This document shows positions 16,603-26,107 of a DNA stretch of 64,000 nucleotides, piece after piece. Position 1 is the stretch's first letter; each line of letters starts with the position of its first letter. The DNA is taken from positions 372,001 to 436,000 of the forward strand of contig CAVVGE010000006.1 in the NCBI GenBank assembly GCA_963747735.1. Direction: 5' to 3'. The notes beneath the pieces were generated by a model that did no database searches, was not told where the DNA came from, and saw only the letters and a list, made by a program, of their open reading frames with translations. The stretch comes from AP-15 sp963747735. GTDB lineage: Bacteria > Pseudomonadota > Alphaproteobacteria > ATCC43930 > CGMCC-115725. A program made the translations under genes and the position numbers.

Positions 16603-17688
16603 TCATGCCGGTCCGAGCGCCTTGGCGAAAGCCTCGATCGTCGCCGCGATCGGGCGCCGCAGGATGGTTTCGTTGACGATCAGCTCGAATTCGGCCTCCG
16701 CCGCTGTGCCGCGCAGCGCCGGCCGAACGGCGATGCCGTCCTGCGCGAGCCGGTCCGGCAAAGTGCGGGCACCCTCGCCGCAAACAGAGAGGCGGGTCAC
16801 ATTGGTCGCCGCCATCGGACGCCACACCCGGCATTTCGGGTGGGCGCGCAACGCATCGATGAGCTTGTCGGCCGCTCGCGCAGCGCGCTCGAAACGCTCG
16901 CCGAACCCTTCGGCGTAATAAAGCGCCACCGCGGCAAAAGGCCAGGCCTGGCGCAGGCTGCCGCCAAACATGCGGCGCTGGTGATAGAGGCCGTCGAGCA
17001 AAAGGCGTGGGCCGGCAAGCACAGCGCCCCCGGCGGCGTTGAAGTATTTGTAGAGCGATACATAGACGGTATCGAACAATCCGGCATATCGCGCCGGCGC
17101 GATCCCAGTATAGGCGGCGGCGAGAAACAGCCGCGCGCCGTCGAGATGGAGGCCAATTCCGCGCTCGCGGGCGAACGCGGCGATCCGCTGCATTTCGGCA
17201 AAGTCGAAGACCGCGCCTTGCAGCCGGCGAACCGGCGATTCGATCGAAATCACGCCAATCGGCGTGGCGACGCGGCCCTCCCCGGCACGTTCGCATTCGG
17301 CCGCCACTTCTTCGAGTGCAAAGGTTGCGCGTTCGCGCGCGAGCGGCACCAGGGTGAGCCCCGCCAGCTCTTGCGCACCGTCGCCGGTATCGTTCAGCAG
17401 GTGGCTTTCGCGCTGCACCAGCACCCGCCGGCCGTGTCGCGCCAGCAGGCGCACAGCGAGCAAATTCGCCAAGGTCCCGCTCGGCAAAAAGACCGCCGTC
17501 TCCTTGCCGAGAAGCGCGGCCATGCGCTCTTCGAGCCGGGCCACCGCACCCCCGCGGGTGAACTCGTCTGCCGTGGTCCCATCTTCCGCGGCGAGGCGGC
17601 GCAGAAGCTCTGCATATTCCACCGGCGAAAGCGCCAGACCATCGGAGCAGAAATGGACCGGGGGGCGGGGCGATGCGGCAGCCGTCAT
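16603..17688 (-). CDS. PLP-dependent L-threonine aldolase-like beta-eliminating lyase
   Basis: 361 residues with the fold type I PLP-enzyme sequence of low-specificity threonine aldolases: 'FCSDGLALSPVEYAELLRRL', 'TAVFLPSGTLANLLAVRLL', 'IGLHLDGARLFLAAAYTGI' and the PLP lysine in 'VSLYKYFNAAGGAVLAG'. Threonine aldolases are usually near 340 residues and cleave L-threonine or L-allo-threonine to glycine and acetaldehyde; the long region 'DGTTADEFTRGGAVARLEERM' is normal for the YYYKAG branch. A GGAGGG site precedes the ATG at 17688. Exact substrate not certain. Confidence 0.85.
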   Translation of the reverse strand: MTAAASPRPPVHFCSDGLALSPVEYAELLRRLAAEDGTTADEFTRGGAVARLEERMAALLGKETAVFLPSGTLANLLAVRLLARHGRRVLVQRESHLLNDTGDGAQELAGLTLVPLARERATFALEEVAAECERAGEGRVATPIGVISIESPVRRLQGAVFDFAEMQRIAAFARERGIGLHLDGARLFLAAAYTGIAPARYAGLFDTVYVSLYKYFNAAGGAVLAGPRLLLDGLYHQRRMFGGSLRQAWPFAAVALYYAEGFGERFERAARAADKLIDALRAHPKCRVWRPMAATNVTRLSVCGEGARTLPDRLAQDGIAVRPALRGTAAEAEFELIVNETILRRPIAATIEAFAKALGPA

Positions 17689-17713
17689 TTGGTTTCCCTC
17701 CGCCCGTGGTCCG

Positions 17714-18076
17714 CTAACCGTCGCGCGGGCGGCGGGCGCGAATCAGCGCAGCGGCGATCTCGATCGGGTCGTCCGCGGCGCCCGTTAAAAACTCGACCGC
17801 ACGCAGCACCGGCGGGCGCAGCCTTTCGTCGAGCGCGGCGATCTCCGACAGGCGGGCGGGCCGCGCGCCGAGATCGCCGGCGCATTTGTGCAAGACCCGT
17901 TCGAGGACGAAGGCGACCGTGACCCGGCTCGACGACAACGAAGAGCTGACGCAGCCGCGCGCCGAGATCGCCAGCTCGTGCAGCGCGTCGAGATGGGCGA
18001 ACCGGTTGCGCTTGGTCTGGAACAGCAGCTGACGCTTCAGGTGCGCCGCCGCCAAATCGATGACCGCCTCGCTCAC
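17714..18076 (-). CDS. Hypothetical protein coupled to pyrE
   Basis: 120 residues from GTG 18076, which overlaps the pyrE stop (GTGA). Sequence (VSEAVIDLAAAHLKRQLLFQ, 'TKRNRFAHLDALHELAIS', 'PVLRAVEFLTGAADDPIEIA') looks helical and soluble. No family recognised. The overlap with pyrE argues that it is a real, co-translated gene. Confidence 0.62.
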   Translation of the reverse strand: MSEAVIDLAAAHLKRQLLFQTKRNRFAHLDALHELAISARGCVSSSLSSSRVTVAFVLERVLHKCAGDLGARPARLSEIAALDERLRPPVLRAVEFLTGAADDPIEIAAALIRARRPRDG

Positions 18077-18636
18077 TGGAAATCCCGCCAGGTGAAGAGC
18101 GCGGTGAACGGGATCCCGGCCGCCGCAAAATTTTCCGCGGCCCCTTCGAGGCGATCGACAACGGTGATGACCTTGACGATCGTGCAATTGCGAGCGCGCG
18201 CTTCACGCACCGCCTGCATCGCCGAGCCGCCGGTGGTGGTGACGTCCTCGAACAGGATGACGCGCGCGCCCGGTTCGAGGCGCCCGTCGACCCGCTGGTC
18301 GGTGCCGTGGCCTTTCATCTCCTTGCGGACAAAAAAGCCGTTGAGCGGCTGCTCCGGCCAGCTTCTGGCGCACACCATCGCGACCAGCGGGATCGCCCCG
18401 GTTTCGAGCCCGCCGATGCAATCGACCGTTTCGCCGCGGACCATGTCGAACAGCAGCTCGGCGAGGAGCGCCGCACCCCGCGGGTCGAACATCGTCCGCT
18501 TCATGTCGAAGAAGAAATTGCTCGACCGGCCGGAGGAGAGCGCAAAGGCGCGGTCCTGCAGCAGCGATCGGCGGCGGATGATGGCGATGAGCTCGGCCCT
18601 TTTTTCGGCTTTGTCCATCGCCGGGCTCGCAACCAT
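18073..18636 (-). CDS. pyrE: Orotate phosphoribosyltransferase
   Basis: 187 residues from ATG 18636 (GGGGAGAGACACC ahead of it gives the ribosome binding site; an upstream in-frame start adds an unconserved stretch). The PRPP motif is 'VILFEDVTTTGGSAMQAV', and the catalytic loop 'VRKEMKGHGTDQRVDG' carries the lysines. The enzyme makes orotidine 5'-phosphate from orotate in pyrimidine synthesis. Confidence 0.95.
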   Translation of the reverse strand: MVASPAMDKAEKRAELIAIIRRRSLLQDRAFALSSGRSSNFFFDMKRTMFDPRGAALLAELLFDMVRGETVDCIGGLETGAIPLVAMVCARSWPEQPLNGFFVRKEMKGHGTDQRVDGRLEPGARVILFEDVTTTGGSAMQAVREARARNCTIVKVITVVDRLEGAAENFAAAGIPFTALFTWRDFQ

Positions 18637-18708
18637 GGTGTCTCTCCCCTCGCTTCGAATTAAGCCAAAACCTTTGTTCCTTAACAAGAGAGCGGCATTC
18701 GCCTGGCC

Positions 18709-20133
18709 TCAATCGGGTCGCGCGGACAGCGGCCGCGCCACGCTTTCGAGCGATTGTCGTTCGGCTTTGACGCCGATGGCAATTTCGGTGAGCGCCGCCG
18801 CGAGCATCAAGCCGGCGCCGACCAGATAGCCGCTAAAGACGGCGTTGCGCTCGCCGGTTCCGACCAGCATCCCGAAAAGCCAGGGCGACACCAGGCCGCC
18901 GGTCGCCGTGCCGAGCGCATAAAAGAGAGCGATCGCGAGCGCTCTCGCTTCGAGCGGAAAGCTCTCGCTGACGGTCAGATAGGCGGCGCTTGCCGCCGCT
19001 GAGGCAAAAAAGAAAATTCCGGTCCAGCACAGGGTCAGCTCGGCGGCGCTCAATGCCTCGCGGCGGAACAGCTCGCCGACGATCGCGAGCAATATGCCCG
19101 AGATCGCATAGGTGAAGGCGATCATCGGCTTGCGCCCGATCAGGTCGAACAGCGGCCCGAGCGTCAGGGGGCCGAGAAAATTGCCGAGGGCAAAGGGCAG
19201 GATGTACCAGCCGATTGCTGCCGCCGGGACGCCGTAAAACCGGGTCAGCACCAGCGCGTACGAAAAGAAGATCGCGTTGTAAAAAAAGGCTTGCGCCGAC
19301 ATCAGCACCAGACCGAGGAGGGCGCGCCGCGGATAGTCGCGCAGGATCGCCAGGATCATCCGCGCGGCGGTGACGCGCTCGGCCGCAAACCGGGACCGCG
19401 CAGCCGAGCCAAATGCGCCGGTCTCGGTTCGCCGCTCGATCGCTGCAATGACCGCCTCGGCCTCGCCGAGCCGGCCGTGCAGCATCAGCCAGCGCGGGCT
19501 TTCCGGGATCGAGCGGCGCAGGACCAGGATGCCGAGGCCGAGCGCGGCGCCGATGCCGAAACCGGCGCGCCAGCCCCAGTCGGGCGGCAAGCGGCCGGGC
19601 TGCAAAAAGACGACGGCGCCGAGCGCTCCCGCCGCCGCGCCCAGCCAAAAGCTGCCATTGATCGCAAGATCGGTGCGGCCGCGAAACCGCGCCGGCACCA
19701 ATTCCTGGATCGCCGAGTTGATCGCCGCGTATTCGCCGCCGATGCCGGCGCCGGTAAAAAACCGGAACACGGCAAAGCTCGCGAAATTCCACGAGAAGGC
19801 GGTGGCTGCGGTAGCGCCGAGGTAAAGTCCAAGCGTCACGAAAAAGAGCTTTCTGCGGCCGAGCCGATCGGTCAGATAGCCAAAGACGAGCGCACCCATG
19901 ATCGCGCCCGCGAGATAGGCGCTGCCGAGAAACCCGATTTCGGCCGCCGAGAGCTGCAAGACCGGGCTCTGCTGCAAGGCCCCCGCGACCGATCCGGCCA
20001 GGGTCACTTCGAGCCCGTCCAAAACCCACGTAATACCGAGTGCCGCGATAACCCGCGTGTGGAACCCGGTCCAGGGCAACCGGTCGAGCCGCGCCGGGAT
20101 ATCCGTCTCGAAGGTTGTCCTGTCGTCGGTCAC
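18709..20133 (-). CDS. MFS transporter, sugar/metabolite:H+ symporter type
   Basis: About 474 residues from GTG 20133 (an ATG at 20199 adds 22 residues; it lies back-to-back on the divergent gene's ATG, so the GTG is preferred). Twelve hydrophobic segments. Motifs: 'WVLDGLEVTLAGSVAGAL', 'GYLTDRLGRRKLFFVTLG', 'GGEYAAINSAIQELVPARFRG' and 'SIPESPRWLMLHGRLGEA', typical of the metabolite/aromatic-acid symporter group of MFS. Divergent from the molybdenum hydroxylase gene; a shared role in uptake of its substrate is possible but unproven. Confidence 0.88.
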   Translation of the reverse strand: MTDDRTTFETDIPARLDRLPWTGFHTRVIAALGITWVLDGLEVTLAGSVAGALQQSPVLQLSAAEIGFLGSAYLAGAIMGALVFGYLTDRLGRRKLFFVTLGLYLGATAATAFSWNFASFAVFRFFTGAGIGGEYAAINSAIQELVPARFRGRTDLAINGSFWLGAAAGALGAVVFLQPGRLPPDWGWRAGFGIGAALGLGILVLRRSIPESPRWLMLHGRLGEAEAVIAAIERRTETGAFGSAARSRFAAERVTAARMILAILRDYPRRALLGLVLMSAQAFFYNAIFFSYALVLTRFYGVPAAAIGWYILPFALGNFLGPLTLGPLFDLIGRKPMIAFTYAISGILLAIVGELFRREALSAAELTLCWTGIFFFASAAASAAYLTVSESFPLEARALAIALFYALGTATGGLVSPWLFGMLVGTGERNAVFSGYLVGAGLMLAAALTEIAIGVKAERQSLESVARPLSARPD

Positions 20134-20197
20134 CGGTGGCGCACCCTGGCAAACTTTGCCGTTATCGCCGATATGCCGGATCGGAGGGCTTTGTTCC

Positions 20198-22538
20198 ATG
20201 AACCAGTTCGGTGTCGGTCAACCGGTCCGCCGCGTCGAAGATCGGCGTTTCATCACCGGTCGCGGCAGCTATGTCGATGATCTCGTCCGGCCGCGTCAGG
20301 CCTATGCCGTGATGCTGCGCTCGCCGCATGCGCACGCTCGGATCCGAAAGATCGACGTGAGCGCCGCCTCAGCGGCGCCGGGGGTGCTCGCTGCCTATAC
20401 CGGCGACGATCTGGCGCGCGACGGGATCGGCACGATCCCTTGTCTGAGCGCGCTGACCAATCGCGACGGCTCACCCTCGGTAATGCCGCCGCGCCCCGCG
20501 ATCGTGCGCGACCGGGTGCGGCATGTCGGCGACACGGTGGCGATGGTGGTGGCGACAAGCGCCGCCGCCGCGCGCGACGCCGCCGAGCTGATCGCGGTCG
20601 ATTACCAGCCGCTGCCGGCGGTGACCGAAACTGCGCATGCGCTCGATCCGGGCCGGCCGCTGGTCTGGGACGAGGCGCCGGGGAACCTCGCTTTCGACTG
20701 GGAATTGGGGGATGGCGCCGCCGTTGCCCAGGCGATGGCCGGGGCGCGCCATCGGATCAGCTTGGAGCTCGTCAACAACCGCGTCGTCGTCAATTCGCTC
20801 GAGCCGCGCGGCGCGATCGGCGAGCACGATCCGGGCGAGGACTGCTACACGCTGCGGAGCTCGACCCAAGGTTCGCATTTTCTTCGCAACCTCTTGGCCG
20901 AGAGCGTATTCAAGGTGCCGGAGAACCGCATCCGCGTGGTGACGCGCGATGTCGGCGGCGGCTTCGGCATGAAGCTCTTTCTGTATCCCGAGCACGTGCT
21001 GGCGCTGTGGGCCGCGAAAAAGCTCGGCCGGCCGGTCAAATGGACACCGGAGCGGTCGGACGCCTTCATGACCGACACGCAGGGCCGCGACAACCTGACC
21101 CGTCTCGAATTGGCGCTCGACGACGAATTGCGCTTTCAGGCGCTCGAAGTCGCGACGGTCGCCAATATGGGTGCCTATCTGTCGAATTTCGCGCCCGAGA
21201 TCCCGACCGCTTCAGGCGGCCCGATGCTGAGCGGGGTCTACCGCATTCCGGCGATCCATGTCGGGGTCAAGGGCGTCTTTACCCACACCGTGCCGGTCGA
21301 TGCCTATCGCGGGGCCGGGCGGCCGGAGGCGGCCTACGCCCTCGAACGCCTGATCGATTTCGCCGCACGGCAGCTCGGCGTTTCCCCGGAAGAATTGCGC
21401 CGGCGGAATTTTGTGCCGCCGCAAGCGATGCCCTACGCCACCCCGCTGGGCCTCAGCTACGACAGCGGCGAGTTCGGCCGCAACATGGACCAGGCGCTCG
21501 CCGCCATCGACGCCGCCGGGTTTCCGGCGCGCCGGGCCGCGGCGCAAGCGCGCGGCCGCTGCCGCGGGCTCGGCCGTGCCGTCTATATCGAGCAATCCGG
21601 CTTCCCACCCGACGAATTCGCCGAGCTGCGCTTTGACCCGAGCGGCGCTCTGACGATCTTGATGGGCACCCAATCCTCGGGCCAAGGGCACCAGACCGCC
21701 TATGCCCAGCTCGCTGTCGAACGGCTCGGCCTCGCCCTCGACAAGGTGCGGGTGCTGCAAGGCGACACGCGCAATCATCGCCTTTGGCCGCGGCACCGGC
21801 GGCTCGCGCTCGCTGCCGGTCGGCGGGGCGGCGCTCGCCCATGCCGCCGACAAGCTCGTCGCCAAGGGAAAACGCATCGCCGCGCACCTCTTCGAAGCGG
21901 CTGAGGCCGATGTCGAATTCGCCGACGGCGTCTTTTCGGTCGCCGGCACCGATCGCCGGCTCGGCATCGAGGCAGTGGCGCGCGCCGCCTTCAACCCGGC
22001 GCAGCAGCCACCCGGCATCGAGCCGGGCTTTGCCGAAAGCGGACACTTCACGCCACCGCAGCCGACATTTCCGAATGGCTGCCATGTCTGCGAAGTAGAG
22101 GTCGAGCGCGAAACCGGCTTTATCCGCATCCTGCGCTATGTCGTCGTCGACGACTTCGGCACCGTCGTCAACCCGCTGCTGTTGCGTGGCCAGGTCCAGG
22201 GCGGGGTGGCGCAGGGCGTGGGGCAGGCGATGCTCGAACATTGTGTCTTCGACCCGGATACCGGGCAGCTCGTCACCGGCTCTCTTGCCGATTATTGCCT
22301 GCCGCGGGCCGAGGATTTGCCGGCGATCGAATTTGCCTACAACATCGTCCCCTGCCGGACCAACCCGTTGGGCATCAAGGGCGCCGGCGAGGCGGGTGCG
22401 ATCGGCGCGCCGCCGGCCCTCGTCAATGCGGTCGTCGATGCGCTCGCCCCCCTCGGCATCGACCGTCTCGACATGCCGCTGACCCCGGAGCGGGTGTGGC
22501 GCGCGATCCAGGCAGCCAAAAAACCGGCGGCGGCATAA
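20198..22538 (+). pseudogene. Molybdenum hydroxylase large subunit (CoxL/XdhB-like) with one-base insertion
   Basis: Starts MNQFGVGQPVRRVEDRRFIT with a GGAGGG site. Family features: 'GSYVDDLVRPRQAYAVMLRS', 'RDVGGGFGMKLFLYPEH' (pterin site), 'AYRGAGRPEAAYALERLID' and, late, 'GIKGAGEAGAIGAPPALVN' with the catalytic Glu. Near 21770, after 'VLQGDT', the frame shifts to 'AFGRGTGGSRSLPVGGAA'. Deleting one base gives 779 continuous residues, normal length. Members oxidise aldehydes, CO, nicotinate or purines using molybdopterin cytosine dinucleotide. No FAD or 2Fe-2S subunit gene is adjacent. Divergent from an MFS transporter. Confidence 0.87.
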
Positions 22539-22652
22539 CAGGCAGTCTCTCTGCGGCGTTGACAGGCTGTGCATCGTGCATGACGATCGTCGCGACCATC
22601 GAAGAAGACCTCGTAGTCGCCGGTCGAGCGGGGCCAGCCAGGAGAATCCAGC

Positions 22653-24116
22653 ATGCCGCAGCGCGTCCAGTTTTCCGACACCATCGAGCCGTTGGCGCAG
22701 TTCATCGAGGATACGCCGCCGGACGAGATTCTCGACCGCACGCTGGAGAAGCTGCGGGCCGGGGTGCCGACGCAGACGATGCTGACGGCGTCGGCGCTCG
22801 CCGTGACGCGCTCGACCGACCTGCCGCCGGGCCATCATGGCGGCCCGCTGCATCCGCTCGTCGGCCTCTATGCGATATCGCAGCTGGTCGCTCGCCTGGA
22901 AGGCGAGGACCGCTTTCTGCCGGTCATGCAGCACGTGGCGCTGTCGAACAAGCACATCCACCATCCGGCGATGGGCCCCTACGCGCTGCTGGAGTTTGAG
23001 CCGGAAGACGCCGGCGGCGTCGAGGCGACCAAGGCAGCGTTCCTCGCGGCCTGCAATCGCGGCGAGAGCAACAAGGCGGACCACCTTTTTCTGTGGCTGT
23101 GGGACCATGCGCCGCGGATCGAGGCGCTCGATCTTCTGCTGAGCGTGGCGATCCCCAAAAACATCGTCGACGACCATTACTTTGCGTTCCCGGCCTTCAC
23201 TTGGCGGGCGCTGGAAAACGAGGCCGTCGAGCCCGAATATTTCTCGCTGTTGATGCGGCCGACGGTGCGCTATGTGGCGCGCTTCCCGACTGCCCCCGCG
23301 ATCATGGAGATCGAGGCGCTGATCGAGGAGCACGAGCTGATGACCCGCGTCACCCGCCAGCACAGCGGTGACGACGAAACCGCGGCGGTCGGCGCGCTCG
23401 GCGAGGCGATCGGGCGGGTGGACGTGTTTGCCGATATCCCGGTCCTGATGGCAAAGGCGCTGGCGGACGGGCTGTCGGTTGAGGGTGCCGGCGAGGCGCT
23501 GTCGATCGGGGCTGCGGGGCTTTTCCTGCGCTCGCTCGGCGGCAACCCGATGGATGTCCATCTGCATACGAGCGCCAATCTGCGCCGCTACTTGCTCAAA
23601 TTCGACGGCATCAGCCTGCGCAACAAGCTGCTGCTGCTGATGACCTGGCATTCGGGTCCGGAGATCCGGTCGACCGCAACGCGGTTGCAGCCGGCGCCGC
23701 AACCGGATTGGGCAGCCGTCGCGGCGCTGCCGCCACGCTCGCAGGAAGCGTTGTTGGATGCGATCGCGCATAGCGTCTACAACCAGCCGCCGACCGACTG
23801 GTCGAAGGTCTCCAATCTGGGGTTGATGCGCGCGGTGCCCGAAGTCAGGGCGACCGTGAACTTGGCCCAGCAATATGTGAACAGCGGCTACGACCCGCAG
23901 GCGCTGGTCGCGCGCTTGGCCGAGATCGTATGCCACGACAACTTCACCGAGATGCACTCCTTCAAGCACCACCAGGCGATCGTCGAGGAGTTCCACGACA
24001 CGCGCGAGCCGTGGCGTTGGATGCATCTCGTCTGCGGCGTCCAGGCGGCGGCGATTTCGTTTGGCAAGAACATGAGCATCTACGAGGAGGCGCTCGAGCT
24101 GCTCCACGCCGCCTAA
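22653..24116 (+). CDS. Conserved hypothetical protein, His-rich N-terminal half
   Basis: 487 residues, soluble, no signal peptide. The N-terminal part has 'LPPGHHGGPLHPLVGLYAIS' and 'NKHIHHPAMGPYALLE', suggesting metal binding; later 'MLTASALAVTRSTDLPPG', 'FKHHQAIVEEFHDT' and 'EPWRWMHLVCGVQAAAI'. The arrangement recalls long Rieske-associated helical proteins with buried histidines, but no Rieske cluster (CxH...CxxH) is present and the comparison is loose. Function unknown. It lies between the molybdenum hydroxylase and cysQ on the same strand (7 bases before cysQ). Confidence 0.75.
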   Translation: MPQRVQFSDTIEPLAQFIEDTPPDEILDRTLEKLRAGVPTQTMLTASALAVTRSTDLPPGHHGGPLHPLVGLYAISQLVARLEGEDRFLPVMQHVALSNKHIHHPAMGPYALLEFEPEDAGGVEATKAAFLAACNRGESNKADHLFLWLWDHAPRIEALDLLLSVAIPKNIVDDHYFAFPAFTWRALENEAVEPEYFSLLMRPTVRYVARFPTAPAIMEIEALIEEHELMTRVTRQHSGDDETAAVGALGEAIGRVDVFADIPVLMAKALADGLSVEGAGEALSIGAAGLFLRSLGGNPMDVHLHTSANLRRYLLKFDGISLRNKLLLLMTWHSGPEIRSTATRLQPAPQPDWAAVAALPPRSQEALLDAIAHSVYNQPPTDWSKVSNLGLMRAVPEVRATVNLAQQYVNSGYDPQALVARLAEIVCHDNFTEMHSFKHHQAIVEEFHDTREPWRWMHLVCGVQAAAISFGKNMSIYEEALELLHAA

Positions 24117-24123
24117 AGGCGGC

Positions 24124-24903
24124 ATGGTCGCCTCGCCCGAGCGGCTGCTCGAAATTGCGCGGCGCGCGGCCCTGGCCGCGGGCGAGGCGATCTTGCGGGT
24201 CTACGCCGCACCGTTCGAGGTCCGCGAAAAAGGCGACAAGACACCGGTCACCGAAGCTGATCTGGCTGCCGAGCGGGTCATCCTCGCGATGCTGCGCGAA
24301 GCCTGCCCCGAGATTCCGATCGTCTCGGAGGAGATGGTCGACGCCGAAGGGCTGCCGCCTTCGGCGTCGCGCTTTTGGATCGTGGACCCGCTCGACGGCA
24401 CCAGGGAGTTCATCGCCAAGAACGGCGAGTTTGCCGTCCTGATCGGGCTCGTCGAGGCGGGCCGGCCGGTGCTCGGTGTCGTCCATGGGCCGGCTGTCGG
24501 GTTGACCTACGCCGCCTGTGGCGCAGGGACGGCGACGCGCTGGCGCAACGGTCACCCCGCCGAACGCATCCAGGCGCGGCCAACGCCGCCCGACGGCCTC
24601 GTCGTCGCCCATAGCCGCTCGCACGAGAACAGCCGGCGTCTCGGCGAGTTTTTGCAGAATTACCCGGTGCGCGAGCGGCGCAGCTGCGGCAGCGCTCTCA
24701 AATTCGGCTTGCTGGCCGCCGGCGAGGCCGACCTCTACCCGCGTTTCGGCACGACGATGGAGTGGGACACCGCCGCCGGCCAAGCGATCCTCGAAGCCGC
24801 CGGCGGCCGGGTCGAGACGATGACCGGCGAACCGCTCGCCTACGGCAAGCCCGGCCTCAAAAACGACGGCTTTCTCGCCTGGGGCCGCACCAGCCCCTGC
24901 TAG
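24124..24903 (+). CDS. cysQ: 3'(2'),5'-bisphosphate nucleotidase
   Basis: 259 residues of the inositol-phosphatase superfamily. The metal motif is complete: Glu in 'IVSEEMVD' and 'FWIVDPLDGTREFIAKNGEF', with the Arg-Glu after DGT that marks CysQ. The C-terminal Asp is in 'TTMEWDTAAGQAILEAAGG'. CysQ removes 3'-phosphoadenosine 5'-phosphate formed in sulfate assimilation or sulfotransfer. Compare the IMPase-like gene at 61146, in which the second motif Asp is lost. Confidence 0.93.
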   Translation: MVASPERLLEIARRAALAAGEAILRVYAAPFEVREKGDKTPVTEADLAAERVILAMLREACPEIPIVSEEMVDAEGLPPSASRFWIVDPLDGTREFIAKNGEFAVLIGLVEAGRPVLGVVHGPAVGLTYAACGAGTATRWRNGHPAERIQARPTPPDGLVVAHSRSHENSRRLGEFLQNYPVRERRSCGSALKFGLLAAGEADLYPRFGTTMEWDTAAGQAILEAAGGRVETMTGEPLAYGKPGLKNDGFLAWGRTSPC

Positions 24904-25022
24904 CCATCCCGGCAAATACACCTTGCCTCGTCCTTCACACAGCGCCCGCAACCGGATTGATTTTGTATATCCATCGTTGCGCTAGTGGTGCCGACATTGC
25001 GCTTGAATCTGTGTCCCTGTCT

Positions 25023-25076
25023 TCCCGGCGAAGGCCGGGACCCAGGCCCGCCATAGATACCGGCATTCGCCGGTAT
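25023..25076. repeat. Dispersed palindromic element with two hairpins
   Basis: Two perfect stem-loops lie between cysQ and cydB: TCCCGGC/GCCGGGA (25023-25040, loop GAAG) and ATACCGGC/GCCGGTAT (25057-25076, loop ATTC). The consensus 'TTCCCGGCGAAGGCCGGGACCC' followed by a 'CCGGCATTCGCCGG' hairpin is a dispersed intergenic repeat I know from alphaproteobacteria. The two genes are convergent, so it may also act as terminator. Confidence 0.75.
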
Positions 25077-25100
25077 GACGATAGGGCAGCCGGGCCTCGC

Positions 25101-26102
25101 TTATTCGCCGTAGCCGGAGCCGGGCTTGGTTTTGCCGCGGAAGATCCAATGCGCCCAGGCGAGATAGGCGAGCACGATCGGCAATGCGATCAGGATACCG
25201 ACGCCGACGAATTCGAGGGTCGGCTCGGAGGCCGCCGCCTGCCATAGGGTCGCCTGATACGGCACCGCATAGGGCCACAGGCTGATGCCGAGCCCGAGAA
25301 AGGCGAGCACGAAGAGCGCGATCGACAGCAGGAACGGCCGGGCGTCGCGGCTGCCTCCGATCTCGCGCCAGATGCCATAGGCGATCAGCGCCGTCACGAT
25401 CGGCACCGGCCACAAAAAGGCGATATGCGGCCAGCCGAACCAGCGATGGGCGATCCGCGCATGCGCGAAGGGCGTCCACAGGCTGACGAGCACGATAAAG
25501 GCGAGGGTGGCGACGAGCGCCGGGCGCGCCGCGTCACGGCCGAACCCGGCCGTTGTCCCGGAGGCCTTGAAGATCAGCCAGGTCGCGCCGAGCAGCGCAT
25601 AGCCGGCGATCAGGCCAAAGCCGCAGGCGATCGAAAACGCGCTGACGAAATCAAAGGTGCCGCCGGCAAAGGCGCCGTTCTTCACCGGGATGCCGCCGAT
25701 AAAGGCACCGACGACGATCCCCTGGCAGAACCCGGCGAGTGCGGAGCCGCCGCAGAATGCCCAATCCCACAGATAGCGGAAGCGGCGCGCGCGAAACCGG
25801 TATTCGAAGGCGACGCCGCGAAAAATGAGCGCGAACAGCATCACCACGATCGGCACGTAAAAGGCCGGCAGCAGGGTCGCGTAGGCGAGCGGGAAAGCGC
25901 CGATCAGCAATGTGCCGCCCATCACCAGCCAGGTTTCGTTCCCGTCCCAGATCGCCGCGATCGTGCCCATCATCAGATCGCGATCGGCGTCGCTGGGTGC
26001 CGCCACAAAGAGGATGCCGACGCCGAGATCGAAGCCGTCCATGACGACATAGAGCCCGACCCCCAACGCCACGACGAGGCCAAGCGCCAGCGGCAGATCC
26101 AT
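25101..26102 (-). CDS. cydB: Cytochrome bd-type (cyanide-insensitive) ubiquinol oxidase subunit II
   Basis: 333 residues from ATG 26102, about 8-9 transmembrane helices. Typical sequences: 'LGVGLYVVMDGFDLGVGILF', 'WDGNETWLVMGGTLLIGAFP', 'AFYVPIVVMLFALIFRGVAF' and 'LALGLGISLWPYAVP'-type helix near the end. It partners with CydA to form a quinol oxidase that reduces oxygen without pumping protons. The subunit I gene ends 6 bases upstream. Confidence 0.94.
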   Translation of the reverse strand: MDLPLALGLVVALGVGLYVVMDGFDLGVGILFVAAPSDADRDLMMGTIAAIWDGNETWLVMGGTLLIGAFPLAYATLLPAFYVPIVVMLFALIFRGVAFEYRFRARRFRYLWDWAFCGGSALAGFCQGIVVGAFIGGIPVKNGAFAGGTFDFVSAFSIACGFGLIAGYALLGATWLIFKASGTTAGFGRDAARPALVATLAFIVLVSLWTPFAHARIAHRWFGWPHIAFLWPVPIVTALIAYGIWREIGGSRDARPFLLSIALFVLAFLGLGISLWPYAVPYQATLWQAAASEPTLEFVGVGILIALPIVLAYLAWAHWIFRGKTKPGSGYGE

Positions 26103-26107
26103 CGCCG

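Noticed and set aside
21453..24125. An open frame of about 890 codons on the minus strand
   Set aside because: It is antisense to the molybdenum hydroxylase and the His-rich protein gene, and its translation is Arg/Asp/His-rich without family similarity.
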